A stretch of DNA of 64,000 nucleotides from DASVBE01 sp963770375 (GTDB lineage: Bacteria; Actinomycetota; Actinomycetes; Streptosporangiales; Streptosporangiaceae). A model generated the notes under the pieces. That model was not told the origin of the DNA and did not search any database. It saw only the letters and a list, made by a program, of their open reading frames with translations. This document shows, one piece after another, positions 10,932-20,607 of this stretch (position 1 is the stretch's first letter; each line of letters begins with the position of its first letter). The DNA lies in assembly GCA_963770375.1 (NCBI GenBank), contig CAVYPM010000005.1, forward strand, positions 124,001-188,000. Direction: 5' to 3'. The position numbers and the translations under genes were made by a program.

Positions 10932-11531
10932 TCAGACGCCCGCCGGGACCGGCTCCTCGTCGGGAGCCGCCTCCCCGTCCGGGACCAGCGCGGGCACCGG
11001 GACAGATTCCGGCAGCAGGGCGGCGATCGCGGCCTCGTCGATGAGGCCGAGGCCGTCCTCACCGGGCTGGCCAGCGCCGAAGCCGCCGCCGGCCTCGGCG
11101 GAGCCGAACCCGTCCCCCGGCCCGCTGCCGATGGACTGCCCGGCCGGCGTCAGGGGCGGCAGCCCACCGCGGGTGCGCTGGAAGTGGGCCACCCCGCGGG
11201 ACAGGTCGTGCCCGATCGAGCTGGCGTCCACCTCGACCGCCAGCCGGGCGTTGCCGTCCTTGTCCTCGTACGGGCGGATGGACAGCCGGCCCTTGATCAC
11301 CACCGGGTCGCCCCGGCGGATGCAGGTGGCCACGTTGGCGGCCAGCCGCCGCCAGCAGAGCACGGTCACGAACGACGTGTTGCCGTCGGCCCATTCGCCG
11401 CTGGCCCGGTCGATCCACCGCGGCGTCCAGGCCACCCGCATGCTGACCTGCGGGACCCCGTTGCGGGTTTCCCTGGACCTCGGGTCGCTGGCCACGTACC
11501 CGGTCAGGCTGAGCTGCGCTTCGTTCACCAT
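10932..11531 (-). CDS. ssb: Single-stranded DNA-binding protein (non-canonical tail)
   Basis: 199 residues from ATG 11531, preceded by AGGAGGAT. The OB-fold is clear: AQLSLTGYVASDPRSRET, TSFVTVLCWRRLAANVATCI, RRGDPVVIKGRLSIRPYEDK, then ARLAVEVDASSIGHDL. The Gly/Pro/Glu-rich tail ends PVPAGV and lacks the acidic DDDIPF-type tip that recruits partner proteins. This suggests a paralog (SsbB-like) rather than the replicative SSB, which normally sits with rpsF/rpsR. A role in recombination, competence or segregation is inference. Confidence 0.88.
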   Translation of the reverse strand: MVNEAQLSLTGYVASDPRSRETRNGVPQVSMRVAWTPRWIDRASGEWADGNTSFVTVLCWRRLAANVATCIRRGDPVVIKGRLSIRPYEDKDGNARLAVEVDASSIGHDLSRGVAHFQRTRGGLPPLTPAGQSIGSGPGDGFGSAEAGGGFGAGQPGEDGLGLIDEAAIAALLPESVPVPALVPDGEAAPDEEPVPAGV

Positions 11532-11659
11532 CGCGATCCTCCTGGGCGGTTGACTGCTCCGGCGCCTTCCGCCCTTGCGCCGGGCCCGGCGGCACCCCGC
11601 CGCCGTCTGCCTCCACCGTCGCTGAGCCGGGGCGGGCGGCGCGGGCACGGCTGCCGGCC

Positions 11660-11696
11660 TGTGGACAAAATCCGCAAACACCGGATCTGTGGACAG
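11660..11696. promoter_or_regulatory. Two DnaA-box-like 9-mers upstream of ssb
   Basis: TGTGGACAA (11660-11668) is the exact complement of TTGTCCACA, the preferred Streptomyces DnaA box. TGTGGACAG (11688-11696) differs from it by one base. They lie 28 bases apart, same orientation, in the 438-bp A/T-richer gap (11532-11969) between divergent ssb and the protease gene, which holds no other recognisable feature apart from the tandem repeat at 11920. DnaA control of ssb is speculative. Confidence 0.3.
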
Positions 11697-11919
11697 CGAA
11701 TTAGCGCAATGGGCCGCGTAATGAAATAATCTGCGCCCGCTCCCGGCAGCCCGCAGCCCCATCCCGCGGCATTCCATGATCACGCGGAATTTCCGCCGGA
11801 TAAATCTGGAAAATCCGCCAATAACCCGAGCCGGCCAAGCCTGCGCCGCGCCAGCGCCCGCCCCGCCGCCCGCCCCGGCCACCGCCCACCATCGTGGGCA
11901 TGCCTGTATCGCCTGCAGC

Positions 11920-11935
11920 GTTGTAATGTTGTAAT
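11920..11935 (+). repeat. Tandem GTTGTAAT x2 upstream of the protease gene
   Basis: Two exact copies of GTTGTAAT abut each other 35 bases before the protease start. In DNA this rich in G+C they probably form part of a promoter or operator. Confidence 0.4.
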
Positions 11936-11969
11936 CCTGATGGACGGAGAGCAGCAAGGAGAGCATCAG

Positions 11970-12911
11970 ATGGCAACAGACCCGGCCCTGGACTCCTACT
12001 CCGCGATCGTGGCCGGGGTGGCCGCGACGCTCACCCCGAAGGTCGCCAGCCTGCGGGTCCCGAACTCGGGCGGCCGCGGCGGGGAGGGCCTGGGCTCGGC
12101 GGTGGCCTACACCGGCGACGGGTTCCTGCTCACCAACGCGCACGTGGTCGGGCGCTCCAGCAGCGGCACCGCGCTGTTCGCCGACGGCACCTCAGCGCCG
12201 TTCACCGTGGTCGGCACCGACGTGCTGTCCGACCTCGCGGTGGTCCGGGCCGCGGGGCCGACGCCGCCGCCGGCCGAGCTCGGCGAGGCCGACCGCCTCG
12301 TCGTGGGCCAGCTGGTGGTGGCCGTCGGCAGCCCGCTGGGCCTGGCCGGCTCAGTCACCGCAGGCGTGGTCAGCGCCCTCGGCCGGTCCCTGCCGACGCG
12401 CAGCGGGTCGGCGGCGCGGCTCGTGGAGGACGTGATCCAGACCGACGCGGCGCTGAATCCCGGCAATTCCGGCGGCGCACTGGCCGACGCCCAGGCACGG
12501 GTCGTCGGGATCAACACCGCGGTGGCCGGCGTGGGCCTGGGCCTCGCCGTGCCGGTCAACGCGACAACCCGGCGGATCATCGCGGCGCTCATGCGGGACG
12601 GGCGGGTGCGGCGCGCCTACCTCGGGCTGGTAACGGTGCCGGCCCCGCTCAGCGCCGCACTGCGCGAGCGGTTCGGGCGGTCAAGCGGGCTCCGGGTGGC
12701 CGAGGTGGTCCCGGACGGCCCGGCCGCCCGGGCCGGCCTGCGGACCGGGGACCTGCTGCTGGCCGCCTCCGGGCGGCCGGTCAGCGCCGCGCAGGACCTC
12801 CAGCGGCTCATGTTCGACGACGCGATCGGGAAACCGCTTCCCATCACCGTGATGCGCAACGGCGCGCTGGTAGACGTCATCGCCCAACCGGTGGAACTGG
12901 TATCGGCGTAG
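11970..12911 (+). CDS. Trypsin-like (HtrA/DegP-type) serine protease with PDZ domain, apparently cytosolic
   Basis: 313 residues from ATG 11970, with AAGGAGA placed 7 bases upstream; an ATG at 11940 is possible but lacks an RBS. The triad is visible: His in LTNAHVVG, Asp in DVLSDLAVV, Ser in LNPGNSGGALAD. GLRVAEVVPDGPAARAGLRT marks a C-terminal PDZ domain. Unlike most DegP proteins there is no signal peptide or membrane anchor, so it probably acts in the cytosol in protein quality control. Divergent from ssb. Confidence 0.9.
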   Translation: MATDPALDSYSAIVAGVAATLTPKVASLRVPNSGGRGGEGLGSAVAYTGDGFLLTNAHVVGRSSSGTALFADGTSAPFTVVGTDVLSDLAVVRAAGPTPPPAELGEADRLVVGQLVVAVGSPLGLAGSVTAGVVSALGRSLPTRSGSAARLVEDVIQTDAALNPGNSGGALADAQARVVGINTAVAGVGLGLAVPVNATTRRIIAALMRDGRVRRAYLGLVTVPAPLSAALRERFGRSSGLRVAEVVPDGPAARAGLRTGDLLLAASGRPVSAAQDLQRLMFDDAIGKPLPITVMRNGALVDVIAQPVELVSA

Positions 12912-12979
12912 CGCCCGGCCGCTCGTGGCGGCCTTCGCCAGCACGCGCACCAGATTTTAGGATTACGGTGGGTGCGCGG

Positions 12980-14796
12980 TCAGTCCCGGGTCGTGGCGGC
13001 GCGCAGCTCGGTGCGGAACCGGTCCAGCTCTGCGAGCTCGTCCTCGATCGGCTGGATCACCATCTCCTGCGCGGTCACCGCCATCTGGTCGCGCATCTGG
13101 TCCTCGACCTGCTCCCGCTCGGCGGCCGCGGCCAGCTGCACCCGGTTCATCGCACCGGACGCGGCCAGCCAGCCGAGCAGCAGGATCGCCGCGATGATCA
13201 GCGCGATCCACGGCAGCAGGGCCAGATCGGAGAACAGCCGGGGCGGCGCGCTGCCTGCCACCTGGACCGCCCCGAAGGCGATGATCACCGCGATCCAGGC
13301 CAGGCCCACGATCACGCAGCCGAGCAGCAGGCCCTGCAGGGCGCCGACCAGCCGCCACCAGCCGGCGATGTGATCCTCGGCGGGCAGTGCCTCGCCCATC
13401 ACGGTGCCGAGCGCGGCCGGGATCTCCCTGGCCCGCGACCGGGCCGCCTCCCGGGTGGTCCGCGACCACGGGGCGGGCAGCGGCTGGCTGGCCGCGTCCG
13501 CGACCACGGTCAGCGCGTTGTCGATCTCCGCCTGCTGCGCGCCCGACGGCCCCGCGGTGACGCTCCGCAGCTCCTCCCACAGCCGGCTGCGGCGGATCTT
13601 GCGGGCCGGGTCGCGGCCGGTGATCCGCTCGGCCAGCCAGCCCAGCGGCCAGCCCACGTAATCCAGCGCGCGCAGCTCGCGTGCCCGCTGCAGCGACTCG
13701 CCCACCGCGGCCACGCCCGCCGCCCGGCTGAACGCCTCGACCAGGCCGCTGATCAGGTCCGGGGACAGGTGCCACGGCCCGGCCGGGCTGTCCGTCCCGG
13801 GCCCGGCGGAATCCGCCCGGCCGCCCGCGGCCCCCTCACCGGCCAGCCCGGTGCCAGCCAGCCCGGTGCCAGCCAGCACAGGGCCAGCCAGCACAGGGCC
13901 GGGAATGTCCGGGCCGCCCCGAACGGCGCCCACCGCCGGGCCAGGTCGTCCACGTCCGCGGAGATCCTGGCCTGCGCGGCCCGCCGGGCCGACACCGCGT
14001 TGGTCAGCATCTTGCGCAGCTCGTCCAGGCCCTCCCCGGTCTTGGCCGAGGTCATCAGCACCGGGACGTCCTGCAGGTCCTCGGAGTCGAGCAGCCGCCG
14101 CAGGTCGGCCAGGCAGTCCTCGGCCTGCTGCGGGGTCAGCCGGTCGGCCTGGTTCAGCACCACCGCGATGACCTCGGAGTGCCCGGCCAGCGGCACCAGG
14201 TACCGGCGGTGCACCGCGGCGTCCGCGTACTTCTGCGGGTCGAGCACCCAGATCATCAGGTCGGTCAGCCCCACCAGCCGGTCCGCCTGGCTGGTCGCGC
14301 CGGTCACCACCGAGTCGTGGTCGGGCAGGTCGACCAGGATCAGCCCGGTCATCGCCTCCTCGCCGCGCTCCAGTGCACTGGACCGGGCGTACCGGTACCG
14401 CGGCGCGACGCCCAGCCAGTCCAGCAGCGGCCCGGACCCGGCCACGCCCCACACGCAGGCGTGCGCGTCCCTGGTGGCCGGGCGGGTCACCCCGACCGGC
14501 GAGAAGTCAGCCCCGGACAGCCCGTTGAACAGCGCGGACTTGCCGCTGCCGGTGCCGCCCGCGAGGGCCACCACGGTGTGGTTGCCGGACAGCCGCAGCC
14601 GCTGGTCGGCCTGGGTGAGCAGCCGCTGGGTGTCGTCCAGCAGGCCCGCGCTGAACCCGTCGGGGCCGGTCCTGGCCCGGCCGATCTGCAGCAGCCGGGC
14701 CAGCGCGGTGAGCCGCCGGGCCAGGCCGCGGCCCGCGGCGGCCGGCTGCAGGTCGCCGTCGAAGTTCGGCGGGCCGCTCCGGGGCGCTTTGCTCAC
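12980..14796 (-). CDS. Membrane dynamin-like / YfjP-type GTPase (DynB-like; apparent frameshift)
   Basis: Starts at ATG 14796 inside the stop of the upstream GTPase (ATGA). The N-terminal G domain has P-loop GGTGSGKSALFNGL, G3 DLPDHDS and G4 NQAD. The frame breaks at about 13925-13930 (one base missing in a G run). The downstream frame then encodes a Gly/Ala linker and a C-terminal domain with two strong membrane helices (LLLGCVIVGLAWIAVIIAFG and LLPWIALIIAAILLLGWLAA), ending at 12980. The pair with the soluble GTPase upstream resembles DynB/DynA, which stabilise sporulation septa in Streptomyces; that equivalence is inferred from architecture and gene order only. Confidence 0.82.
13843..13902 (-). 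repeat. 4 x 15-bp tandem repeat in the GTPase linker
   Basis: Four 15-bp units, two pairs of exact copies (CCAGCCCGGTGCCAG twice, then CCAGCACAGGGCCAG and a one-base variant), lie in the linker of the membrane GTPase beside its frameshift. They encode five-residue Gly/Ala/Pro-rich steps. Confidence 0.7.
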
Positions 14797-17152
14797 CGGG
14801 CCTCTTCCAGCGCCTCTTCGGCCTCGGTGAGCTCACGGGACGTGCCGTCGGCGGGCACCCCGGCCGCGTCCGCGGTCTCCTCGAACCGGAGCATCTCCTC
14901 GTCGAACAGCGCGCTGACCCGCTCGCGCAGGTCGGCCCGGGCGGCCAGGGCCAGCTCGCGCAGCGGCTCGGCGCCGAACAGCGAGGTCAGCAGCTGGTCC
15001 GGGGCGGCGCTGCTGTCGTTGACGGCGTCCGCGCCGGCCCCGTAGCCGAGCAGCCCGGCGGTCAGCGCCAGGGCCAGCGGCTCCTCGTCCAGCGGCACCG
15101 TGCGGGCGATCGACCTCTTGGTCACGTTCTGCGCCCGGACCAGCCCGAGCACGTGCTCCTGCCAGCTGCTCACCAGCCGGGCGGTCCGCCGGGACATCTC
15201 CGGGCCCGACCGGGCCAGGGCCACCGCGCCGTCCCGCTCGACCGCGTCCCGCCCGCTGCTGCTGCCCCCGGTGACCGGCACCACGTCCAGGTCGAGCCCG
15301 GCGGCCTGGGCGAAGTCCGAGCCGAAGCTGTAGTCCTCGGCTTCCGCGCCGGTCAGCTCGCCGAGCAGGGCCGCGCCGGCCGGGATCTCCCGCCAGGCCG
15401 CGACCGACGCCTCGGCGGCCCGGTCGGCGACCGACACGATCAGCGATTCCAGGCCGGCCCGCAGCGCCTGGTCCAGGGCCGCGGCCCGGCCCGGCATCCG
15501 CCGCTTGCGGGGCAGCCGGGCGGTGGCCTGCCCGCCGCGCCGCACCTGGAGCATGCGCAGCAGGTCGCCGGTGCCGGCGAAGTCCTGCCAGCGGGCCAGG
15601 ATCTCGCCGCGGAGCAGCGAGCCGTCGCTGGTGACCTGGTCGATCTCGGCCTGCCCGCCCAGGTACGCCCCGGCCACCGCGGCGCGCAGGTCACGCCGCA
15701 CCGCCTGCTGCGCGTCCAGCGCGGCGGCCAGGTCCGGGATCCGGGTGCGGAACGTGTCCAGCACCCCGGACATCGTCTGGGTGAGCACGGCCACTCGCCG
15801 GTCGTCCCGGGTGGCGGTGTCCTGCAGCCATTCCTTGATCGGCCCGTACGCCTCGGCCGGCAGCCTGCCCTCCACCAGCACGGTCTCCGGGATCACGAAC
15901 CGGCGCACGTCGCCGAGCCCGTTCGCGGCCAGCATCGCGTCGAAGTGGGTGGTGAGCTGGGCCGCTGCGGACGGCGGCACCCGGGACAGCACGATGCCCA
16001 GCGAGGCGCCCCGGTCCCGGCCGTACTGCAGAAGCTCCCACACCGCGGCGTCCGCGTACCGGGCCGCGGTGGTCATGAACAGCCACAGGTCCGACGCGTC
16101 CAGGAACTGGTGCGCGAACTCGTAGTGCGCCTGCACCACCGAGTCGATGTCCGGGGTGTCGAGCAGCGCCACGCCCTGCGGCATGCCGTCGCTGGAGGCG
16201 AGCACGAGCAGGCCGTCCCGGCCGGCCATGGCCAGGCCCTGCTGGCGGACCCGGGGCAGGGTGGGCAGGAACACGTTCTCCGCGAACCAGTCGACCTCGC
16301 TGGGGTGGCTGGCCAGCACCGGGCTGTTGGTCGTCGGCCGCCGGATGCCGGTGTTGCTGACCTGCTTCCCGACCAGGCTGTTGACCAGGGTCGACTTGCC
16401 CGCGCCGGTCGAGCCGACGAGCGCGACCAGCACCGGGGAGCCGGACTGGCGGAGCCGGGGCAGCAGGTAGTCGTCGATCTGGCTGAGCAGCTTGCGCCGT
16501 TCCGCCCGGGCCTCGGCCACGCCGGGGGCTTCCAGGAAGAACTCGGCCTCCAGGATCGCGTGCCGCAGCGCCAGCAGGGCGGCTTCCAGCGGACGGGCCT
16601 CGACCCGGCGGAACGGGGTGACCGGCCCGGACGGCTTCCGCGGCGCCGCCGCCGACGGCGGGGTGGGCCCAGACGGCGCGGATGGCGACGGCCCGGGCGC
16701 GGCCGGGGGCTCTGCCGCAGCCGGCGGGGTGGGCGCGGCCGGGCCCGCCGGCTCAGCAGGCGCGGTCGGCGCCGGGACGGCCGGGTCCTCCGCACCGGAC
16801 GGCTCGCCAGCCTCCGGGGGCGTCGCGCCCGGCATGCTCGCGGCCCGCGGCGGGCCGGACGGGTCCTCAGGACCGGGCAGTTCGCCGGCCCGGCGGGCGT
16901 GCCCGCGGCCGGGCGCGGGCCTGCGTCCGCGGCCGGGGCGGCCGGGGCGGGCGGCTCACCCGCGGGCGGGCGGGCGGCTTCCTCCGGCGGCGCGGAGTCC
17001 GGCGGTTCCGGGGACGCGTGGCGGCCGGGACGGGCGGCGCGCGCCGGCGCCGGGGCAGGGCTGACCGCCGGCCCGCTGCCGGCTGGCCCGGAGCCCGTGG
17101 GCCCGGGGCCAGCGGGCACCGAAGCCGCGGTGCGCCCCTGTCCTTCAGTCAT
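14793..17152 (-). CDS. Dynamin-like GTPase (DynA-like; apparent frameshift in N-terminal linker)
   Basis: The start ATG 17152 overlaps the cysG stop (ATGA). The first ~90 residues are a Pro/Ala-rich disordered region; the frame is lost at about 16880-16895 (one base missing) and resumes as AGELPGPEDPSGPP. An internal ATG at 16835 gives a 680-residue protein. G domain: ALVGSTGAGKSTLVNSLVGK, G3 LLDTPDIDS; a long helical region with SFGSDFAQAAGLDLDVVPVT follows, with no membrane helix. It is coupled to the membrane GTPase downstream (ATGA). Likely a large GTPase acting at the membrane with its partner. Confidence 0.8.
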
Positions 17153-18561
17153 TCCGCCCGGCCTCCAGCTACCGGCGAGCCGCCGGCCGTCGGGCCGGCT
17201 TCTGTCTCCCGTTCCATACCCCGCGCATGTCCGTTCGGCGGCCCGGCGGCGCCCTGCCCGGCGCCATCCTCCCCGGTCCGTCCCGCGGCGGCAGGACGCA
17301 GCGTCCCTCCTGGTCCGCCGCCCGCCGGGCTGGCGGCCAGCCCCGCGATCTGCGCCGCGATTGTCACGACCTCACCTATTACCACGACCGCTGGCGGCCG
17401 GATACCCGCACGGGTAATGGCGCTCGCGGCGGTGTCCAGTTTGGCGGTGATTTTGTGCTGCGTGGGCAGGCTACCGTCGGCGATGACGGATACGGGAGTG
17501 TTCGGGTCACGGCCGCCACTTATTAGCTCATCTGTGATCAGCCGGAGATTCTCGATCGCCATCAGCAGCACGAGCGTGCCGGACGACGCGGCCAGGCCCG
17601 GCCAGTCCACCGTGGACCGCGGGTCGCCGGGGGGCACGTGCGCCGACACCACGTGGAACTCCTGCACCACGCCGCGGTGCGTGACCGGCACCCCGGCGAC
17701 CGTGGGCACGGCCACCGCGCTGGTGACCCCGGGCACGATCGTCACCGGGATCCCGGCCTCCAGGCAGGCCAGCACCTCCTCGGCGCCGCGGCCGAACACG
17801 AACGGGTCGCCGCCCTTGAGCCGGACCACGAACCGGCCCGCGGCGGCCTCGCGGACAAGGGTCTCGTTGATGAACTCCTGGGCCACCGACCGGCCGCGCG
17901 GGATCTTGGCTGCGTCGATGATCTCCACCCCGGGCGGCAGCTCGTCCAGCAGCGCGCGCGGCGCGAGCCGGTCCGCGACCACCACGTCGGCCTCGGCCAG
18001 CAGCGCCCGGCCGCGCACGGTGATCAGGCCGGGGTCGCCGGGACCGCCGCCGACCAGCGCGACGCCGCCGTGCGCCCGGCGCTGGCGGCGGGCGCTGATC
18101 GCACCCGAGCCCAGGCCGTCGACGACGGCGTCCCTGATCCCGGCGCTGCGCCGCGGGTCGCCGCTGAGCACGCCGACCCGGACGTCACCCGCCTGCCCGG
18201 TGGCCGGGGTCCAGGCCCGGGACGCGGCCGCGTCGTCCGCCCGGACGCACCAGACCCGGGAAGCCTCGGCCTCGGCCGCCACCGCCGCGTTGACCGCCGG
18301 GTCGTCGGTGCACGCGCACACCAGCCAGGCGCCCGCGCAGTCGCCGGGCTGGTAGCGCCGCTCCAGCCAGGTCAGCCGGCCCGCCTCCGCCAGGTCGTGC
18401 AGGGCCGGGGTGAGCTCCGGGGCGACCACGGTCACCACCGCGCCCGCGTCGGCCAGGCCGGGCACCCGCCGGGCCGCGACCCCGCCGCCGCCGGCGATCA
18501 CCACCCGGCGGCCGGCCAGGCCCACGGCCAGCAGGTACGGCACCTGGTCCGTGGCAGCCAT
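17149..18561 (-). CDS. cysG: Bifunctional siroheme synthase / uroporphyrinogen-III C-methyltransferase
   Basis: 470 residues. The N-terminal ~150 form the NAD-binding precorrin-2 dehydrogenase domain (VVIAGGGGVAARRV, then WLVCACTDDPAVNAA). The rest is SUMT: LVGGGPGDPGLITVRGRALL, VRLKGGDPFVFGRGAEEVL, VPGVTSAVAVPTVAGVPVTH. It makes precorrin-2, the branch point to siroheme and cobalamin. The CysG ferrochelatase part is not obvious; CbiX is encoded nearby. It starts 28 bases after cobT and overlaps the downstream GTPase by ATGA. The C-terminal 50 residues are a low-complexity tail. Confidence 0.94.
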   Translation of the reverse strand: MAATDQVPYLLAVGLAGRRVVIAGGGGVAARRVPGLADAGAVVTVVAPELTPALHDLAEAGRLTWLERRYQPGDCAGAWLVCACTDDPAVNAAVAAEAEASRVWCVRADDAAASRAWTPATGQAGDVRVGVLSGDPRRSAGIRDAVVDGLGSGAISARRQRRAHGGVALVGGGPGDPGLITVRGRALLAEADVVVADRLAPRALLDELPPGVEIIDAAKIPRGRSVAQEFINETLVREAAAGRFVVRLKGGDPFVFGRGAEEVLACLEAGIPVTIVPGVTSAVAVPTVAGVPVTHRGVVQEFHVVSAHVPPGDPRSTVDWPGLAASSGTLVLLMAIENLRLITDELISGGRDPNTPVSVIADGSLPTQHKITAKLDTAASAITRAGIRPPAVVVIGEVVTIAAQIAGLAASPAGGGPGGTLRPAAAGRTGEDGAGQGAAGPPNGHARGMERETEAGPTAGGSPVAGGRAE

Positions 18562-18589
18562 CAGATCCCCGCTCCTAGCCGTCAGCCCG

Positions 18590-19651
18590 TTATTCGCCCT
18601 TGTCGGTCACGCCGGCTGAGTCGAACGTCGCGACGTCGTGCAGCGCCCTGGCGGCGCTCTGGACGATCGGCAGGGCAAGCAGCGCGCCGGTCCCCTCACC
18701 GAGCCGCAGGCCCAGATCGATCAGCGGGTGCAATCCCAGCTTTCCGAGCGTAGCGGCATGACCCGGCTCCACGGACCGGTGACCGGCGATGCAGGCGGCC
18801 ACCGCGTCCGGGGCCAGCGCCACCGCGGCCAGCGCCGCCGCCCCGGCGATGACGCCGTCCAGGATGACCGGCACCCGCTGCTCCGCCGCGCCCAGGATGA
18901 ACCCGGCCAGCGCGGCGTGCTCCAGGCCGCCGAACGCGGCCAGCACCGCGGCCGGGTCGGCCGGGTCCGGCTGGTGCCGGTCCAGCCCGGCCCGCACGAC
19001 CTCGATCTTCCTGGCGTGGGTGCTGTCGTCGATGCCGGTCCCGCGGCCGGTCATCTCGGCCGGGTCCCGGCCGGTGAACGCGCACACCAGCGCGGCCGAC
19101 GCGGTCGTGTTGGCGATGCCCATGTCCCCGGTGATCAGGCAGTTGCTGCCCGCCGCCACCAGGTCCCTGGCCACGCCGATGCCGGTGGCCAGCGCCTCCT
19201 CCACCTGGCCGGGCGCCAGCGCCGGGCCGGCCAGGAAGTCGGCCGTGCCCCTGGCCACCTTCCTGGCCAGCAGGCCGGGCGCGGGCGGCAGGTCGGCGGC
19301 CACGCCCACGTCGATGACCACGACGTCCGCGCCCGCCTGCGCGGCGAACGCGTTCACCACCGCGCCGCCGGCCAGGAAGTTCGCCACCATCTGGGCGGTG
19401 ACCTCCTGCGGCCATGGCGTGACGCCGCGGGCGTGCACGCCGTGGTCGGCGGCGAACACCGCCACCGTGGCCGGCCCGGGCACCGGCGGCGGGCACTCCC
19501 CGGCCAGCCCGGCCAGCTGGGCGGACAGGTCCTCGAGCGTGCCCAGCGAGCCCCGCGGCTTGGTCATCAGGTCCAGCCGGGCCCGGGCCGCGGCTACCGC
19601 CGCCGCGTCGAGCGGCCGGATCCCGGCGCGTACCTCATCGAGCAGTTCCAT
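18590..19651 (-). CDS. cobT: Nicotinate-nucleotide--dimethylbenzimidazole phosphoribosyltransferase
   Basis: 353 residues from ATG 19651 with GGAAGGAC just upstream. KPRGSLGTLEDLSAQLAGL, VFAADHGVHARGVTPWPQEV, ITGDMGIANTTASAALVCAF and PVILDGVIAGAAALAA are family hallmarks. It activates the lower-ligand base as alpha-ribazole phosphate for nucleotide-loop assembly. Follows cbiX after 38 bases in the same operon. Confidence 0.95.
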   Translation of the reverse strand: MELLDEVRAGIRPLDAAAVAAARARLDLMTKPRGSLGTLEDLSAQLAGLAGECPPPVPGPATVAVFAADHGVHARGVTPWPQEVTAQMVANFLAGGAVVNAFAAQAGADVVVIDVGVAADLPPAPGLLARKVARGTADFLAGPALAPGQVEEALATGIGVARDLVAAGSNCLITGDMGIANTTASAALVCAFTGRDPAEMTGRGTGIDDSTHARKIEVVRAGLDRHQPDPADPAAVLAAFGGLEHAALAGFILGAAEQRVPVILDGVIAGAAALAAVALAPDAVAACIAGHRSVEPGHAATLGKLGLHPLIDLGLRLGEGTGALLALPIVQSAARALHDVATFDSAGVTDKGE

Positions 19652-19689
19652 GGTGTCCTTCCGGTCGGCCGGCCGCGGGACCCGGCCGG

Positions 19690-20607
19690 TCAGTGCGTGT
19701 GCTGATGGCCGGCCCCGTGGTGCGCGTGGGGATACCCATGCTCTCCCGGATGACCGTCTTCCGCTGGGTGGGCGTGCGGCCGCTGGGCCGCGCCGACCAG
19801 ATGCCCGGACCCGGGCAGCGCGACACGGTAGGCGCAGGTGTCGCAGTTCATCCGGATGTCCCCGGCCAGCGCCTCGCGGTACCGCCCGGTCACCAGCCCG
19901 GCCAGCTCGCCGGTGTCGCCGAGCACGTCCGTGACCCGCACGCCGAGTTCCGGGTGCGCGGCGGCGTAGGCGCGGGACTGCTCCTCCACCCGGTCCGGCA
20001 GCACACCGGGGAACAGGAAGTACCGGGCCACGACGATCTGCCGGGCACCGAGCCGCCGGCACCGCTCGAGCCCGGCCGCGATGCCCGGCTCGGCCAGCGA
20101 CACGAAAGCGGTTTCCGCGAATTCGTAGTCCCGGCCCTCCCACAGCAGCCGCGCGGTCTTGCACACCTCGGCGTTCGCGTCCGGGTCGGTGGTTCCCCGC
20201 GCCGCCAGCAGCACAGCCGGCGCCGTCATCCCGTCCGAGACCGCCGCGATGCGCTCGGCGAGCAGGCCGAGCAGGACCGGGTGCGGGCCGAGGGGCCGCC
20301 CGTAACTCCAGGTCAGCCCGGGATGGCGGGCCCGCTCCCGGGCCAGCGAGGCCGGGATGTCGCCCTTGGCGTGACTCGCCGCGGACAGCACGACCGGCAC
20401 CGCGACCAGGTGCCGGTGACCGCGGGAGGCCAGCCCGGCAACCGCTTCCCGCAGCGGCGGCTCGGACAGCTCGATGAAACCGCCCGCCACCTCGATCCCC
20501 TCGGGAGCCAGCCGTTCCTTCAGCCGGGACGCCAGCGCGCGGAACGCGGCCGCGCCCTCCTCGTCCCGGCTGCCGTGGCCGGCCAGCACCAGCGGCGGTG
20601 GGGTCAC
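19690..20607 (-). CDS. cbiX: Sirohydrochlorin cobalt/ferrochelatase CbiX, long form with His-rich tail
   Basis: 305 residues from GTG 20607, which overlaps the cobH stop (GTGA). The two halves each look like a CbiX domain: LVLAGHGSRDEEGAAAFRAL with the metal-site histidine, and LLAARGTTDPDANAEV. The C-terminus is strikingly His-rich (HAHPAEDGHPGEHGYPHAHH and on), as in other CbiX proteins, probably for metal storage or delivery. It inserts cobalt early into sirohydrochlorin, or iron for siroheme. This operon also encodes late-insertion chelatase subunits. Confidence 0.93.
   Translation of the reverse strand: MTPPPLVLAGHGSRDEEGAAAFRALASRLKERLAPEGIEVAGGFIELSEPPLREAVAGLASRGHRHLVAVPVVLSAASHAKGDIPASLARERARHPGLTWSYGRPLGPHPVLLGLLAERIAAVSDGMTAPAVLLAARGTTDPDANAEVCKTARLLWEGRDYEFAETAFVSLAEPGIAAGLERCRRLGARQIVVARYFLFPGVLPDRVEEQSRAYAAAHPELGVRVTDVLGDTGELAGLVTGRYREALAGDIRMNCDTCAYRVALPGSGHLVGAAQRPHAHPAEDGHPGEHGYPHAHHGAGHQHTH

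Noticed and set aside
15153..17417. Very long plus-strand frame opposite the GTPase genes
   Set aside because: Antisense shadow with no recognisable domain and Arg/Gly/Pro/His-rich composition; the minus strand has clear G domains and overlapping starts.
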